Shown: positions 17,029-26,369, counted from the first letter of the stretch. The stretch: DNA of 64,000 nucleotides from Pelagadaptatus aseana (GCA_040365065.1 BAABNI010000007.1:122974-186973), one strand, 5' to 3'. Numbers and translations: made by a program. The notes: generated by a model not told the origin, from the sequence alone.

Positions 17029-18225
17029 TTACAGGGCATCGATACCACGTTGTAAATCTGCAATCAGATCATCGGCATCTTCAAGACCTACCGCAATCCG
17101 AATCAGATTATCGGTAATACCGGCCTGAGCTTTTTCCTCCTCCGACAGGCGACCATGAGTGGTGGTGCCCGGGTGGACGATGGTGGTCTTGGCATCGCCC
17201 AGATTTGCCGTTAACGACATAATCTGAGTCGCATCGATAAAGCGCCAGGCGGCGGCCTTATCACCCTGAACCCGGAAAGATAAGACACCACCAAAACCCC
17301 GCTGCTGCTGCTTGGCAAGTTCGTGCCCCGGGTGCGCTTCAAGCCCGGCGTAAAACACTTTTTCGATGTGTGGCTGAGCATCCAGCCACCGGGCCAGTTT
17401 CAGGGCATTGGCACTGTGGGCGTCCATCCTCAGCCGGAGCGTCTCCAACCCCTTCAGGAAAACCCAGGCATTGAACGGGCTCATGGTTGGGCCTGCGGTT
17501 CTCAGGAATATCACAATATCTTCGATGATGCAGGCATCACCAACGACAACACCGCCAACGCAGCGGCCTTGTCCGTCCAGATACTTTGTCGCCGAATGCA
17601 CCACCAGATCCGCCCCCAGTTCCAGTGGCTTTTGCAGAGCCGGTGTACAGAAACAGTTATCCACCACCAACAGACATTTATTGGCTTTGGCAATGGCAGA
17701 CAGGCCTTGCAGATCCACGACATCGCACAGCGGATTGGAAGGCGTTTCCAGAAACAGCATCTTGGTATCCGGGGTAATGGCCTGCTGCCACTCATCCAGA
17801 ATGGTGGGTGTGACAAAAGTCACGGTGACCCCAAACTTTTTCAGATAGCGATTGAATAACGCGGTCGTGGTACCAAACACACTGCGGGAACAAACGACAT
17901 GATCACCCGCCTCGAGCAACGCCATACAGGTACTGAGAATCGCCGCCATACCGGATGAGGTGGCCACAGCCGCCTCTCCACCTTCCAGAGCGGCAATCCG
18001 GTCTTGAAACATTCTTACGGTGGGGTTGGTGTAGCGGGAGTAAACATTGCCCGGATCCTCACCACTGAACCGTGCTGCCGCCGCTTCGGCCGAATCAAAC
18101 ACATAGCTGGATGTGGTAAAGATGGGTTCACTGTGCTCCCCTTCCGGCGTGCGAATCTGGCCAGCGCGTACCGCCAGTGTATCCAGTCCGGCATTTTCGA
18201 AAGGGTTTTGGTCCTGCTTGCTCAT
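17029..18225 (-). CDS. metZ: O-succinylhomoserine sulfhydrylase MetZ
   Basis: A 398-residue PLP enzyme of the Cys/Met-metabolism family that makes homocysteine from O-succinylhomoserine and sulfide in methionine synthesis. The PLP lysine lies in VVHSATKYLDGQGR. The N-terminal LDTLAVRAGQIRT and the YSRYTNPTVRMFQ block favour MetZ over cystathionine gamma-synthase, as does the position next to purF, which matches Pseudomonas. It lies 160 bases downstream of purF with a possible weak terminator between them, and 24 bases before moxR. Confidence 0.92.
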   Translation of the reverse strand: MSKQDQNPFENAGLDTLAVRAGQIRTPEGEHSEPIFTTSSYVFDSAEAAAARFSGEDPGNVYSRYTNPTVRMFQDRIAALEGGEAAVATSSGMAAILSTCMALLEAGDHVVCSRSVFGTTTALFNRYLKKFGVTVTFVTPTILDEWQQAITPDTKMLFLETPSNPLCDVVDLQGLSAIAKANKCLLVVDNCFCTPALQKPLELGADLVVHSATKYLDGQGRCVGGVVVGDACIIEDIVIFLRTAGPTMSPFNAWVFLKGLETLRLRMDAHSANALKLARWLDAQPHIEKVFYAGLEAHPGHELAKQQQRGFGGVLSFRVQGDKAAAWRFIDATQIMSLTANLGDAKTTIVHPGTTTHGRLSEEEKAQAGITDNLIRIAVGLEDADDLIADLQRGIDAL

Positions 18226-18323
18226 TGTGTTTCCGCTTTAAATAAATGGTATTGCGATCAATCAATTGGCCATGATAGCTCAAAAGTTATAGCCGCCAAC
18301 AGTTTATCCTGATCTATAAACAA

Positions 18324-18362
18324 CACAGGCCGCCTTGCTACAAAGTAGCTACAGCAGCCTGT
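18324..18362 (-). terminator. Possible weak terminator after purF
   Basis: A long imperfect inverted repeat pairs ACAGGCCGCCTTGCTAC with GTAGCTACAGCAGCCTGT around a three-base loop, 24 bases beyond the purF stop. On the minus strand it is followed by GTTGTTTATAG, a poor T run, so read-through into metZ is likely. Confidence 0.5.
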
Positions 18363-18385
18363 ATCAATATAAACAACAATCGGGG

Positions 18386-19930
18386 TTAGCTAGCTTCAGC
18401 GGACTCGTCGTTGTGCAGACCAACGACCGCATTGTCACCCTGATCAATGCCCTTTTCCTTATTGGCCTTGGAACTGTCATTACGCGCCTCATCCAGACGG
18501 TCCAGATAGGCCTGATCGACATCGCCCGTGACGTATTCACCGGTGAATACCGAGCAATCAAACTGATCAATTTCCTGCTTGCCACCGGAAGACGCCGTAA
18601 TCAGATCTTCCAGATCCTGATAAATCAGCCAGTCTGCACCGATTTCTTCACAGATTTCTACGTGAGTTCGACCGTGAGCGATCAACTCTTTGGCGGACGG
18701 CATGTCGATACCGTATACATTGGGGTACTGCACCGCAGGGGCCGCTGAAGCAAAATACACTTTCGCAGCACCGGCATCACGTGCCATCTGGATAATCTGC
18801 TGACAGGTTGTGCCGCGCACAATAGAGTCATCAACCAGCAGCACGTTTTTGCCTTCAAATTCCAGATTGATGGGGTTCAACTTCTGGCGTACCGATTTCT
18901 TGCGCTGCTGCTGACCCGGCATAATAAAAGTTCGACCAATATAGCGGTTCTTCACCAGACCTTCACGGAATTTCACACCCAGCACCTGAGCCACCGACTG
19001 ACCGGCTACACGGCTACTGTCAGGAATGGGAATAACCACATCAATATCGTGATCCGGGCGCTCTCGCAGAATTTTTTCTGCCAACTGTTCACCCTGACGC
19101 AGTCGCGCCTTGTAAACAGAAACGCCATCCATGATGGAATCCGGGCGAGCAAAATAGACGTGTTCGAAGATACAGGGGGTCAGCTTGATTTGCTCAGGTG
19201 AGGCACACACCTGACGATGCAGCTCGCCATCACCGGTAATAAACACGCCTTCACCGGGCTGAACATCACCGATCAACTCGTAACCGAGCACGTCCAGTGC
19301 CACACTTTCGGAGGCGATCATATATTCTTCACCAGCCTTGGTTGTGCGCTTGCCAAATACCAGCGGTCGAATACCGTGAGGATCGCGGAAGGCCACCATG
19401 CCATAGTTGGCAATCAGTGCGACGCAGGCATAGCCGCCACGCACACGACTGTGAACACCTTTGACCGCGGTAAAGATATCTTCCGGGGTGGGCTGCAACT
19501 TATTGAGCTTGTGCAGCTCCTGGGCGAAAACATTCAGCAGAACTTCTGAGTCGGAATCGGTATTCACATGACGCAGGTCGGTCTTGTAGAGATCCTCACT
19601 GACTTCCTGAGCATTGGTCAGATTGCCATTGTGGGCCAGAGCAATACCGTAGGGAGAGTTCACATAAAAAGGCTGAGCCAGAGCTGGTCCGGAGCTGCCC
19701 GCAGTCGGATAGCGCACATGACCGATACCCGCTTTACCAATCAGGCGCTGCATGTGACGCGTGCGAAACACATCCTTCACCAGACCATTGGCTTTTTGCT
19801 GGGCAAACTTGCCCTGGTGGCAGGTCAAAATACCGGCAGCATCCTGCCCCCGGTGTTGCAACATAGTAAGCGCATCATAGAGCTGAAGATTCACATCGCT
19901 CTTGCCAACGATACCGACAATGCCACACAT
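18386..19930 (-). CDS. purF: Amidophosphoribosyltransferase PurF
   Basis: A 514-residue enzyme catalysing the first committed step of purine synthesis: PRPP plus glutamine gives phosphoribosylamine. The N-terminus is MCGIVGIVG, so C2 is the class II amidotransferase nucleophile once Met1 is removed. The PRPP-binding loop appears as NVLLVDDSIVRGTTCQQI in the C-terminal phosphoribosyltransferase domain. The length matches the E. coli enzyme. cvpA ends ten bases upstream, the same cvpA-purF pairing as in E. coli and Pseudomonas. Confidence 0.97.
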   Translation of the reverse strand: MCGIVGIVGKSDVNLQLYDALTMLQHRGQDAAGILTCHQGKFAQQKANGLVKDVFRTRHMQRLIGKAGIGHVRYPTAGSSGPALAQPFYVNSPYGIALAHNGNLTNAQEVSEDLYKTDLRHVNTDSDSEVLLNVFAQELHKLNKLQPTPEDIFTAVKGVHSRVRGGYACVALIANYGMVAFRDPHGIRPLVFGKRTTKAGEEYMIASESVALDVLGYELIGDVQPGEGVFITGDGELHRQVCASPEQIKLTPCIFEHVYFARPDSIMDGVSVYKARLRQGEQLAEKILRERPDHDIDVVIPIPDSSRVAGQSVAQVLGVKFREGLVKNRYIGRTFIMPGQQQRKKSVRQKLNPINLEFEGKNVLLVDDSIVRGTTCQQIIQMARDAGAAKVYFASAAPAVQYPNVYGIDMPSAKELIAHGRTHVEICEEIGADWLIYQDLEDLITASSGGKQEIDQFDCSVFTGEYVTGDVDQAYLDRLDEARNDSSKANKEKGIDQGDNAVVGLHNDESAEAS

Positions 19931-19940
19931 ACAAAAACCT

Positions 19941-20435
19941 CTAAAATAGATTCACAAAATAATCGGTTAGCCGAGCAGTAATCAGCTTAGCCCAGTCTTC
20001 CATTGCCTGAAAGTGAGGGATCAATTTTGATTGCTGCCACCAGGAGTCCTGATCGATGGCGATCAGGGGCGGTAAAAGAATAATAATGGCCAGCACCACG
20101 GCAGCACCTCTGGCGACACCAAACATCATGCCGAACAGGCGGTCGGTTCCGGACAGGCCGGTCATTCGCACCAGCTCACTGATAAGGTAATTGACCATGG
20201 CACCCACGATCAGGGTAGCCACAAACAGGATTGCAAACGCTGCCATCTGCCTGACCGATGGGGTATCAATCATATCCACCAGCAGTAATGACATGGGGTC
20301 CCTGAATGTCATGGCCAGCACAAAGGCCACCACCCAGGTTAATAGAGACAGAGCTTCCTTGATAAAGCCCCGGTACATTCCAATCAGGCTGGAAACAACC
20401 AGTATTGCGATAATGCTCCAGTCAGCCCAATTCAT
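19941..20435 (-). CDS. cvpA: CvpA family membrane protein
   Basis: A 164-residue inner-membrane protein with four hydrophobic segments. It starts with MNWADWSIIAILVVSSLIGMYRGFIKEALSLLTWVVAF, the signature of CvpA/colicin V production proteins. The biochemical role is unresolved; in enterobacteria it affects colicin V secretion and envelope stress tolerance. It sits between dedD and purF, the conserved arrangement. Confidence 0.92.
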   Translation of the reverse strand: MNWADWSIIAILVVSSLIGMYRGFIKEALSLLTWVVAFVLAMTFRDPMSLLLVDMIDTPSVRQMAAFAILFVATLIVGAMVNYLISELVRMTGLSGTDRLFGMMFGVARGAAVVLAIIILLPPLIAIDQDSWWQQSKLIPHFQAMEDWAKLITARLTDYFVNLF

Positions 20436-20570
20436 AAAATGTCCAAAATTCCGGTATCAATCAGTCCGCAACTGATTCGTCCGGTCACTATCGAGGCGGG
20501 CATTCTAACAAAACGTTTACCTCGTAATACAGTGCTAAATTCAGACATTTCCACTTACTTTTCAGGATCT

Positions 20571-21128
20571 TCAGGGCTGAAAACGAGCCACAAGTGTTTT
20601 CAGGCCATACTTCTTGTTTAGCTCCTGCTGCAATAATACGGCAGAGTCTTTACTGATTTTGGGGCCTGCATAGATACGGGTAACTGTGCCCTTGCGGGTA
20701 TCCAGTGTTTTGGTAAACGCCGGATAGCCGGCCTTTTGCAGTTTACCCAGGAAAGATTTAGCCGCTTGAGGGGTATTGTAACTGGCCACCTGAACCACCC
20801 ATCCCTGCGGCACGCCCGCATCGGACAGCTTAACCGCCTTTTGGGGGGCAGGCTTGGCTTCTTTAGCAGCGGTTTTAACAGGCTCCGGTTGTGGATCTTC
20901 CACCGGCAACAGACGATACATGTCTTTGGGTGACTTGGCCGGTTCTATATCAGGATTACTCACCGGTTCGCGAATGGTCAGCGGCTCGATCGTCGGGGCC
21001 ACGGGCACCTGGGGAGTGCGATCAATCTGGCGACGATTTTCCGGCTCAAATAACGCCGGGATAAACAACACACCCAGCGCAATCAGCACCAAAGCTCCAA
21101 CCAGCCGTTGTTTTACACCATCATCCAC
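20571..21128 (-). CDS. dedD: SPOR domain cell-division protein, DedD-like
   Basis: A 185-residue protein. A short cytoplasmic N-terminus (MDDGVKQRLVGALVLIALGVLFIPALF) leads into a single membrane helix, a proline-rich linker (about residues 30-105) and a C-terminal SPOR domain. The SPOR domain starts GWVVQVASYNTPQAAKSFLGKLQ and ends YGLKTLVARF. SPOR domains bind denuded peptidoglycan at the septum, so the protein likely supports cell constriction. Position between folC and cvpA agrees with DedD. Confidence 0.9.
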   Translation of the reverse strand: MDDGVKQRLVGALVLIALGVLFIPALFEPENRRQIDRTPQVPVAPTIEPLTIREPVSNPDIEPAKSPKDMYRLLPVEDPQPEPVKTAAKEAKPAPQKAVKLSDAGVPQGWVVQVASYNTPQAAKSFLGKLQKAGYPAFTKTLDTRKGTVTRIYAGPKISKDSAVLLQQELNKKYGLKTLVARFQP

Positions 21129-21159
21129 AAAGCGATCCTCACCTGCCTTACATTCAGAC

Positions 21160-22404
21160 TCAGAATTCTACATCATTGAGAAGCTTCTGTGCGTCGGCCA
21201 CGGTAAAAAATGAACCAAAAATCACCAGACGATCACCGGCATCAAGGCTCGGCAAGATCGCTTCCACGGCCTGCGGGATAGATTGATACTGCTGACAGGG
21301 TCGCTGCAATGCCTGCGCCATTGTCTCCACATCCGCAGCCCGGTCATTACCGGGCAATGCTGATACATGCCATTGATCAATACAGGCCAACAGAGGGCTG
21401 AAAACTCCCGTCAGGTCCTTATCCGCCATCACTGCCACCAAGCCATGAGTTTGCCCCTGTACCGGTTGATCCATCAGGGTTTCTGCCAACAACTCGGCGG
21501 CCGCCGGATTGTGGGCAACATCCAAAACGACATCGACACCACCCACAGCGTATTTCTGGCCTCGACCTGCCAGAGTCAGAGACCCCAGTATATCCACCAG
21601 TGATTCGGGTAAATCGGACCAGAGTAGCTGATAAGCCTTGAGTGCAGCCGCCACACTGGGCTGCGGCAGGCCCGGTACCGGCAGCCCATCAAGCTGCAGA
21701 TCAGAACTGCGCCAGAACCACTGGCCTGCGGTAATTCCCCAGTCAAACGCCTCACCAACACGATAGAGCTGTGCACCACATTCACCCGCATAAGCAGCAA
21801 CGCTTTGCGGGGCATTTTTATCGGCACAGATTGCCGGCTTGCCCTGACGGAAAATGCCGGCTTTCTCACGACCAATCACTTCCCGATCTGAACCGAGCCA
21901 GGCTTCGTGATCAATCGCAATGGAAGTCACTATGGCAACATCGGCATCGATGATATTGACCGCATCCAGACGCCCGCCCAGCCCCACTTCCAACAGCGCC
22001 ACCTCTACCCGGTGCCGGGCAAAAACTTCGAGTGCCGCCAATGCGCCAAATTCAAAATAGGTCAGACTGATGTCACCACGCGCCTGATCAATGCGCTCAA
22101 AAGCAAGACAGATGTCCTCATCGCTGGCCATTTCGCCGTTGACACGAATGCGCTCGTTGTAATCATTCAAATGCGGTGACGTAAACGCCCCAACAGTCTT
22201 GCCATCGGCCAGACACATGGCTTCAAGGGTGGCAACACAGGAACCTTTACCATTGGTTCCGGCAACTGTGATAACCGTGGACTCAGGTCGCAAAAGATCC
22301 AACCGCTCGGCTACCTGACGAATACGATCCAACCCCATATCAATTTCTTTGCTGTGCAGGGATTCCTGCCAGGATAGCCATTCATTCAGGGTTTTATAGC
22401 GCAT
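21160..22404 (-). CDS. folC: Bifunctional dihydrofolate synthase/folylpolyglutamate synthase FolC
   Basis: A 414-residue Mur-ligase-like enzyme that adds glutamate to dihydropteroate and to tetrahydrofolates. The ATP loop reads VAGTNGKGSCVA (about residue 48) and is followed by GAFTSPHLNDYNERIRVNG, diagnostic of FolC. The carbamylated-lysine region appears as GREKAGIFRQGKPAIC, and LDVAHNPAAAELL lies in the C-terminal domain. dedD follows after 31 bases. Upstream, 338 bases with two palindromic elements separate it from accD, so it may have its own promoter or be read through. Confidence 0.95.
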   Translation of the reverse strand: MRYKTLNEWLSWQESLHSKEIDMGLDRIRQVAERLDLLRPESTVITVAGTNGKGSCVATLEAMCLADGKTVGAFTSPHLNDYNERIRVNGEMASDEDICLAFERIDQARGDISLTYFEFGALAALEVFARHRVEVALLEVGLGGRLDAVNIIDADVAIVTSIAIDHEAWLGSDREVIGREKAGIFRQGKPAICADKNAPQSVAAYAGECGAQLYRVGEAFDWGITAGQWFWRSSDLQLDGLPVPGLPQPSVAAALKAYQLLWSDLPESLVDILGSLTLAGRGQKYAVGGVDVVLDVAHNPAAAELLAETLMDQPVQGQTHGLVAVMADKDLTGVFSPLLACIDQWHVSALPGNDRAADVETMAQALQRPCQQYQSIPQAVEAILPSLDAGDRLVIFGSFFTVADAQKLLNDVEF

Positions 22405-22451
22405 AGTAAATACCGTTTTTTATTTCTGTCAGGTGCTAATAACAGAAGCAA

Positions 22452-22539
22452 GGCGCTTTCTCTCAAGACACGCCGTGAATACATCCCTGTAGGCTCGACA
22501 CAGGCATCCATGCCTGTGACGGTCCTGAGAGAAAGCACC
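22452..22539 (+). repeat. Palindromic repeat element A
   Basis: The outer arms are GGCGCTTTCTCTCAAGAC (22452-22469) and GTCCTGAGAGAAAGCACC, which pair with few mismatches. Between them lie the conserved core GACACGCCGT...GGCTCG (22467-22496) and an inner hairpin with arms around CATCCATG. The same core occurs in elements B, C and D. Confidence 0.85.
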
Positions 22540-22603
22540 TTACTTCCCTAACATACGACTGTGTAGAAAGTTCTATTGGGTAGTATTTGGGGATAGAAGG
22601 GAA

Positions 22604-22713
22604 GATCTGTGGCAGGAATTGTTTCCCGAGACCGTTTGCCGCATGGATGCGGCAAACGAGCCTACATGGAAGTATCTACGGCGTGTCTCGGGAAGCAATT
22701 CCCGCTGCAGATC
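22604..22713 (-). repeat. Palindromic repeat element B
   Basis: Outer arms at 22604-22632 and 22685-22713 pair over 29 positions with about five mismatches. The core is reversed relative to element A: it reads CGAGCCTACATGG...ACGGCGTGTCTC on the plus strand. The inner hairpin is GTTTGCCGCAT/ATGCGGCAAAC. The outer and inner arm sequences differ from those of A, but complementarity within the element is kept. Confidence 0.88.
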
Positions 22714-22742
22714 GCCACAGTCTAATTAAATAGCAATTTAAT

Positions 22743-23609
22743 TTAAGCAGCCGGCTGTTCAGTAAACTTGGCCAGCAAACCGCCAATACGGTCACGCATC
22801 TCATGGCGGGGAATGATCATATCGATCGCACCGTGCTCCAGCAAAAACTCACTGCGCTGAAAGCCCGGTGGCAGTTTTTGACGGATAGTCTGCTCAATAA
22901 TATTGGGGCCAGCAAAACCAGCACGTGCACCAGGCTCTGCGGCATTGATGTCACCCAACAGCGCCAGACTGGCGGAAACACCACCATACACAGGGTCGGT
23001 CATGATTGAGATGTAAGGTGTCCCCTGCTGCTTCAAGCGCTCGATTACCGCACTGGTTTTGGCCATCTGCATCAGCGAAATCAAAGCCTCCTGCATACGA
23101 GCACCACCGGTTGCTGAAAAGCACACCAGCGGAATATTCTGCTCCAGAGCAACCAGAGCCGCGCGGGTAAACTTCTCACCTACCGCATAGCCCATGGAGC
23201 CACCGTGGAAGGCGAATTCAAACGCTACAGCAACCACAGGCTGACCGTGCAACTCTCCCTTCATGGCAATCAGGGCGTCTTTCTCACCGGTGTTCTTCTG
23301 AGCCGCGGTGAGACGATCCTTGTACTTTTTGGTGTCTTTAAACTTAAGGCGATCGATTGGCTCTACATCGGTAGCCAGCTCTTCGCGGTTATCCTGGTTG
23401 AGAAAAATATCCAAACGCTTACGGGCGCCAATGCGCATATGGTGCTCGCACTTAGGGCACACATCCAGATTACGCTCCAGCTCAGGCCGATACAGAACCG
23501 CGCTGCACTTCACGCACTTCTTCCAAAGACCTTCTGGTACCTTGCTGGCACCACGCTCTTTTCGCTCTGAGCGGGCTACATTGGGAACAATTTTATCCAA
23601 CCAACTCAT
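22743..23609 (-). CDS. accD: Acetyl-CoA carboxylase carboxyltransferase subunit beta AccD
   Basis: A 288-residue subunit of the carboxyltransferase that makes malonyl-CoA for fatty-acid synthesis, partner of AccA. The zinc ribbon is complete with C32, C35, C51 and C54. The crotonase-like core includes EFAFHGGSMGYAVGEKF and CFSATGGARMQEA. Length and order match E. coli AccD. It follows trpA by 48 bases, so it can be transcribed with the trp genes. The downstream gap before folC holds the palindromic elements A and B. Confidence 0.97.
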   Translation of the reverse strand: MSWLDKIVPNVARSERKERGASKVPEGLWKKCVKCSAVLYRPELERNLDVCPKCEHHMRIGARKRLDIFLNQDNREELATDVEPIDRLKFKDTKKYKDRLTAAQKNTGEKDALIAMKGELHGQPVVAVAFEFAFHGGSMGYAVGEKFTRAALVALEQNIPLVCFSATGGARMQEALISLMQMAKTSAVIERLKQQGTPYISIMTDPVYGGVSASLALLGDINAAEPGARAGFAGPNIIEQTIRQKLPPGFQRSEFLLEHGAIDMIIPRHEMRDRIGGLLAKFTEQPAA

Positions 23610-23657
23610 AATGAATCCTTTATCCTGTTAAAGACTGATGTCTCGTTAATAGAAAAC

Positions 23658-24467
23658 TTACAGTTCATCCAATCCTGTACGGATCGGCTTCAGCAATTCC
23701 GCCACGGCAGACGCCACCTCATCGGGTTCTGCATCAGCCAATTCACCCATCCGATTCACCAGCAGACTGCCCACAACCGCTCCATCTGCCTGAGCGGTAA
23801 CCGCCTTGGCAGACTCGGCATCTTTAATGCCAAAACCTACGCAGATAGGCGTATCCGCCATGGCACGCAAACCCGCCACCTTGGCGTTAACCTCTTGGGT
23901 ATCCAAATGACCGGCACCGGTTACGCCCTTGAGCGACACGTAGTAAACAAAACCGCTAGCCAGCTCCAGAATTTCTCTGGAGCGCGCCTCTGTAGTGGTA
24001 GGTGCAACCAGGAAGATGTTATTCAAATCAACCGCTTTCAGCTCTTTGTCGAAGTTGGCGGCCTCCTCTGGTGGCAGGTCAACAGTCAGGTAACCGTCGA
24101 CACCGGATTCTGCAGCAGCTTTTGCCGCATTGGCATATCCCATCCGCTCAATGGGGTTAGCGTAACCCATCAGCACGACCGGGGTATCGGTATTGGTTTC
24201 GCGGAAACGTTTTACCAGCTCAAAACTTGAGTGGAGTGAAGTACCGTGCTCAAGGGAGCGTTCATGGCCCAGCTGAATGGTCGGACCTTCCGCCATGGGA
24301 TCAGAGAAAGGCACACCCAGTTCAATAATATCGACCCCAGCAGCTACCATCGCATGCATGGTAGGCAAGGTGGCCTGTGGGTAGGGGTCGCCATTTACAA
24401 TGTAAGCAACCAACGCTTTGCGCCCTTCTTTACGGGCAGAATCCAAACAAGAAGCAATACGAGTCAT
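23658..24467 (-). CDS. trpA: Tryptophan synthase alpha subunit TrpA
   Basis: A 269-residue TIM barrel that cleaves indole-3-glycerol phosphate to indole for the beta subunit. The conserved ELGVPFSDPMAEGPTIQ carries the catalytic Asp region, and the catalytic Glu is in the same block (DIIELGVPFSDP). YYVSLKGVTGA and PICVGFGI form the phosphate site. It starts six bases after the trpB stop, which indicates translational coupling. Confidence 0.97.
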   Translation of the reverse strand: MTRIASCLDSARKEGRKALVAYIVNGDPYPQATLPTMHAMVAAGVDIIELGVPFSDPMAEGPTIQLGHERSLEHGTSLHSSFELVKRFRETNTDTPVVLMGYANPIERMGYANAAKAAAESGVDGYLTVDLPPEEAANFDKELKAVDLNNIFLVAPTTTEARSREILELASGFVYYVSLKGVTGAGHLDTQEVNAKVAGLRAMADTPICVGFGIKDAESAKAVTAQADGAVVGSLLVNRMGELADAEPDEVASAVAELLKPIRTGLDEL

Positions 24468-24473
24468 CTGTTG

Positions 24474-25697
24474 TTAAACCTCAATACCGTCGATGGCTGC
24501 TACGGTTAAAATATCCTTGTCACCGCGGCCAGACAGATTGACCACAATACTTTGTTCCGGGGAAAGCTGTTGAGCCAGCTTGGCGGCATAGGCCAGTGCG
24601 TGACTGGACTCCAGTGCCGGCATAATACCTTCAATGCGAGTCAGATCGCGGAAAGCAGCCATGGCCTCATCGTCGTTGATAGCAACGTAGTTAACCCGGC
24701 CAACATCCTTCAACCAGGCGTGCTCAGGACCAACACCCGGGTAATCCAGTCCGGCCGAAACCGAATGAGTTTCAATAATCTGGCCGTTTTCGTCTTCCAT
24801 CAGATAGGTGCGGTTGCCATGCAAAACACCCGGAATGCCATCATTCAACGGGGCCGCGTGTTCACCGGTTTCAACCCCGTGACCACCGGCTTCTACGCCA
24901 TACATGGTCACGCTTTCATCTCCCAGAAACGGGTGAAACAGGCCAATGGCATTGGAACCACCGCCCACACAGGCCACCAGGGCATCCGGTAATTTGCCGG
25001 TTTGTGCCAGGTGTTGCTCCCGGGCTTCACGACCAATAATGCACTGAAAATCCCGAACCAGCTGTGGGTATGGATGTGGGCCGGCCACAGTGCCGATGAT
25101 ATAGAAGGTATCATCCACGTTGGTCACCCAGTCGCGCATGGCTTCGTTCATGGCGTCTTTCAGGGTGCGTGAACCGGACGTTACCGGGATAACTTCGGCA
25201 CCGAGCAATTTCATACGATAAACATTGAGTGACTGGCGCTGAACGTCATCGGCGCCCATATACACCTGGCACTTCAGGCCCAGACGAGCGGCGACGGTTG
25301 CTGACGCCACGCCGTGCTGACCGGCACCGGTCTCGGCGATAATTCGGGTCTTGCCACTGTACTTGGCCAACAGCGCCTGACCAATGGTGTTGTTCACCTT
25401 ATGAGCGCCCGTGTGATTCAGGTCTTCACGCTTAAGATAAATCTGCGCACCACCCACCTTCTGGCTCCAGCGCTCGGCATGATACAGAGGGGATGGTCGG
25501 CCAACATAGTGGGCCATATCCTTGTCGAACTCCGCCTGAAAATCAGGATCGGACTTCAGACGGTTGTACATTTCTTCCAGTTCATCAAGGGCGTGCATCA
25601 GGGTTTCTGACACAAAACGACCACCATAGGGGCCAAAGTGGCCTTTACTGTCTGGAAACTGGGAATAGTCGATAGACTGATTCTTACCGTCACTCAT
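24474..25697 (-). CDS. trpB: Tryptophan synthase beta subunit TrpB
   Basis: A 407-residue PLP enzyme joining indole and serine to give tryptophan, working as an alpha2-beta2 complex with TrpA. The PLP lysine is in LNHTGAHKVNNTIGQ, the active-site glutamate lies in AETGAGQHGVA, and the phosphate loop is CVGGGSNAIG. Length and motifs are standard for TrpB1. It lies between trpF and trpA. The other trp genes (trpE, G, D, C) are not in the window, so the pathway is split. Confidence 0.97.
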   Translation of the reverse strand: MSDGKNQSIDYSQFPDSKGHFGPYGGRFVSETLMHALDELEEMYNRLKSDPDFQAEFDKDMAHYVGRPSPLYHAERWSQKVGGAQIYLKREDLNHTGAHKVNNTIGQALLAKYSGKTRIIAETGAGQHGVASATVAARLGLKCQVYMGADDVQRQSLNVYRMKLLGAEVIPVTSGSRTLKDAMNEAMRDWVTNVDDTFYIIGTVAGPHPYPQLVRDFQCIIGREAREQHLAQTGKLPDALVACVGGGSNAIGLFHPFLGDESVTMYGVEAGGHGVETGEHAAPLNDGIPGVLHGNRTYLMEDENGQIIETHSVSAGLDYPGVGPEHAWLKDVGRVNYVAINDDEAMAAFRDLTRIEGIMPALESSHALAYAAKLAQQLSPEQSIVVNLSGRGDKDILTVAAIDGIEV

Positions 25698-25751
25698 TAT
25701 TGATTCTCTAACTTACATCACGATTATTGTTTAAAACTTGCCTGCACTGCT

Positions 25752-26369
25752 CTAACCGGCTCTAGCGTTGATAATAAAAGACTCAATCAACTGCGCCGAT
25801 TTGATCCCTGGAGCCGACTCAACGCCGCCACTGACGTCCACACCATAGGTACCTGTCGTAGTTACAGCCAACGACACATTTTCCGGCTCAAGTCCGCCCG
25901 CCAACACAATGGGGCGGGACGAGCGTTTTGGCACCCGGGTCCAGTCAAAACTCTCCCCTGTGCCGCCGGGCACCCCTTTGCGATAGGCATCCAGCAAAAT
26001 GGCTGAAGCGGATGGGTATTTAGCCATCTCGACCTCAACATCCAACTCCGGACGCATACGCAGCGCTTTCATATAGGGGCGTTGGAACTGCTGACAGAAG
26101 GCTTCGGTTTCGTCACCGTGGAACTGCAGAACATGCAAATCTACCTGCTCAAGGGTGTTACGCACCAATTGTTCAGTAGGATTTACAAACAGACCCACCA
26201 CAGTCACAAAGGGACCAACCGACCGGGCAATTGTCGCCGCCTGGTCAATCGTCACCGCTCTTGGGCTGGGATCATAGAACACCAATCCTATGGCATCAGC
26301 ACCGGCTTGCACCGCGGCTATGGCATCGTCAGTACGGGTAATTCCGCAAATTTTGACCCTGCAAGGCAT
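25752..26369 (-). CDS. trpF: Phosphoribosylanthranilate isomerase TrpF
   Basis: A 205-residue (beta/alpha)8 isomerase in tryptophan synthesis. The N-terminus MPCRVKICGITRTDDA contains the catalytic cysteine (KICG), and the catalytic aspartate lies in the YGVDVSGGVES block. The ATG at 26369 is chosen because it places KICGI close to the N-terminus, as in all family members. The frame open to 26414 adds 15 non-conserved residues. truA ends 121 bases upstream on the same strand and trpB follows. Confidence 0.94.
   Translation of the reverse strand: MPCRVKICGITRTDDAIAAVQAGADAIGLVFYDPSPRAVTIDQAATIARSVGPFVTVVGLFVNPTEQLVRNTLEQVDLHVLQFHGDETEAFCQQFQRPYMKALRMRPELDVEVEMAKYPSASAILLDAYRKGVPGGTGESFDWTRVPKRSSRPIVLAGGLEPENVSLAVTTTGTYGVDVSGGVESAPGIKSAQLIESFIINARAG

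Larger units (their letters stand above)
22405..22742. other. Intergenic region accD-folC holding a pair of palindromic elements
   Basis: This 338-base gap has no gene. It is largely filled by two structured repeats (listed separately) in opposite orientations with a 64-base unique spacer. No clear promoter was assigned. Confidence 0.75.
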
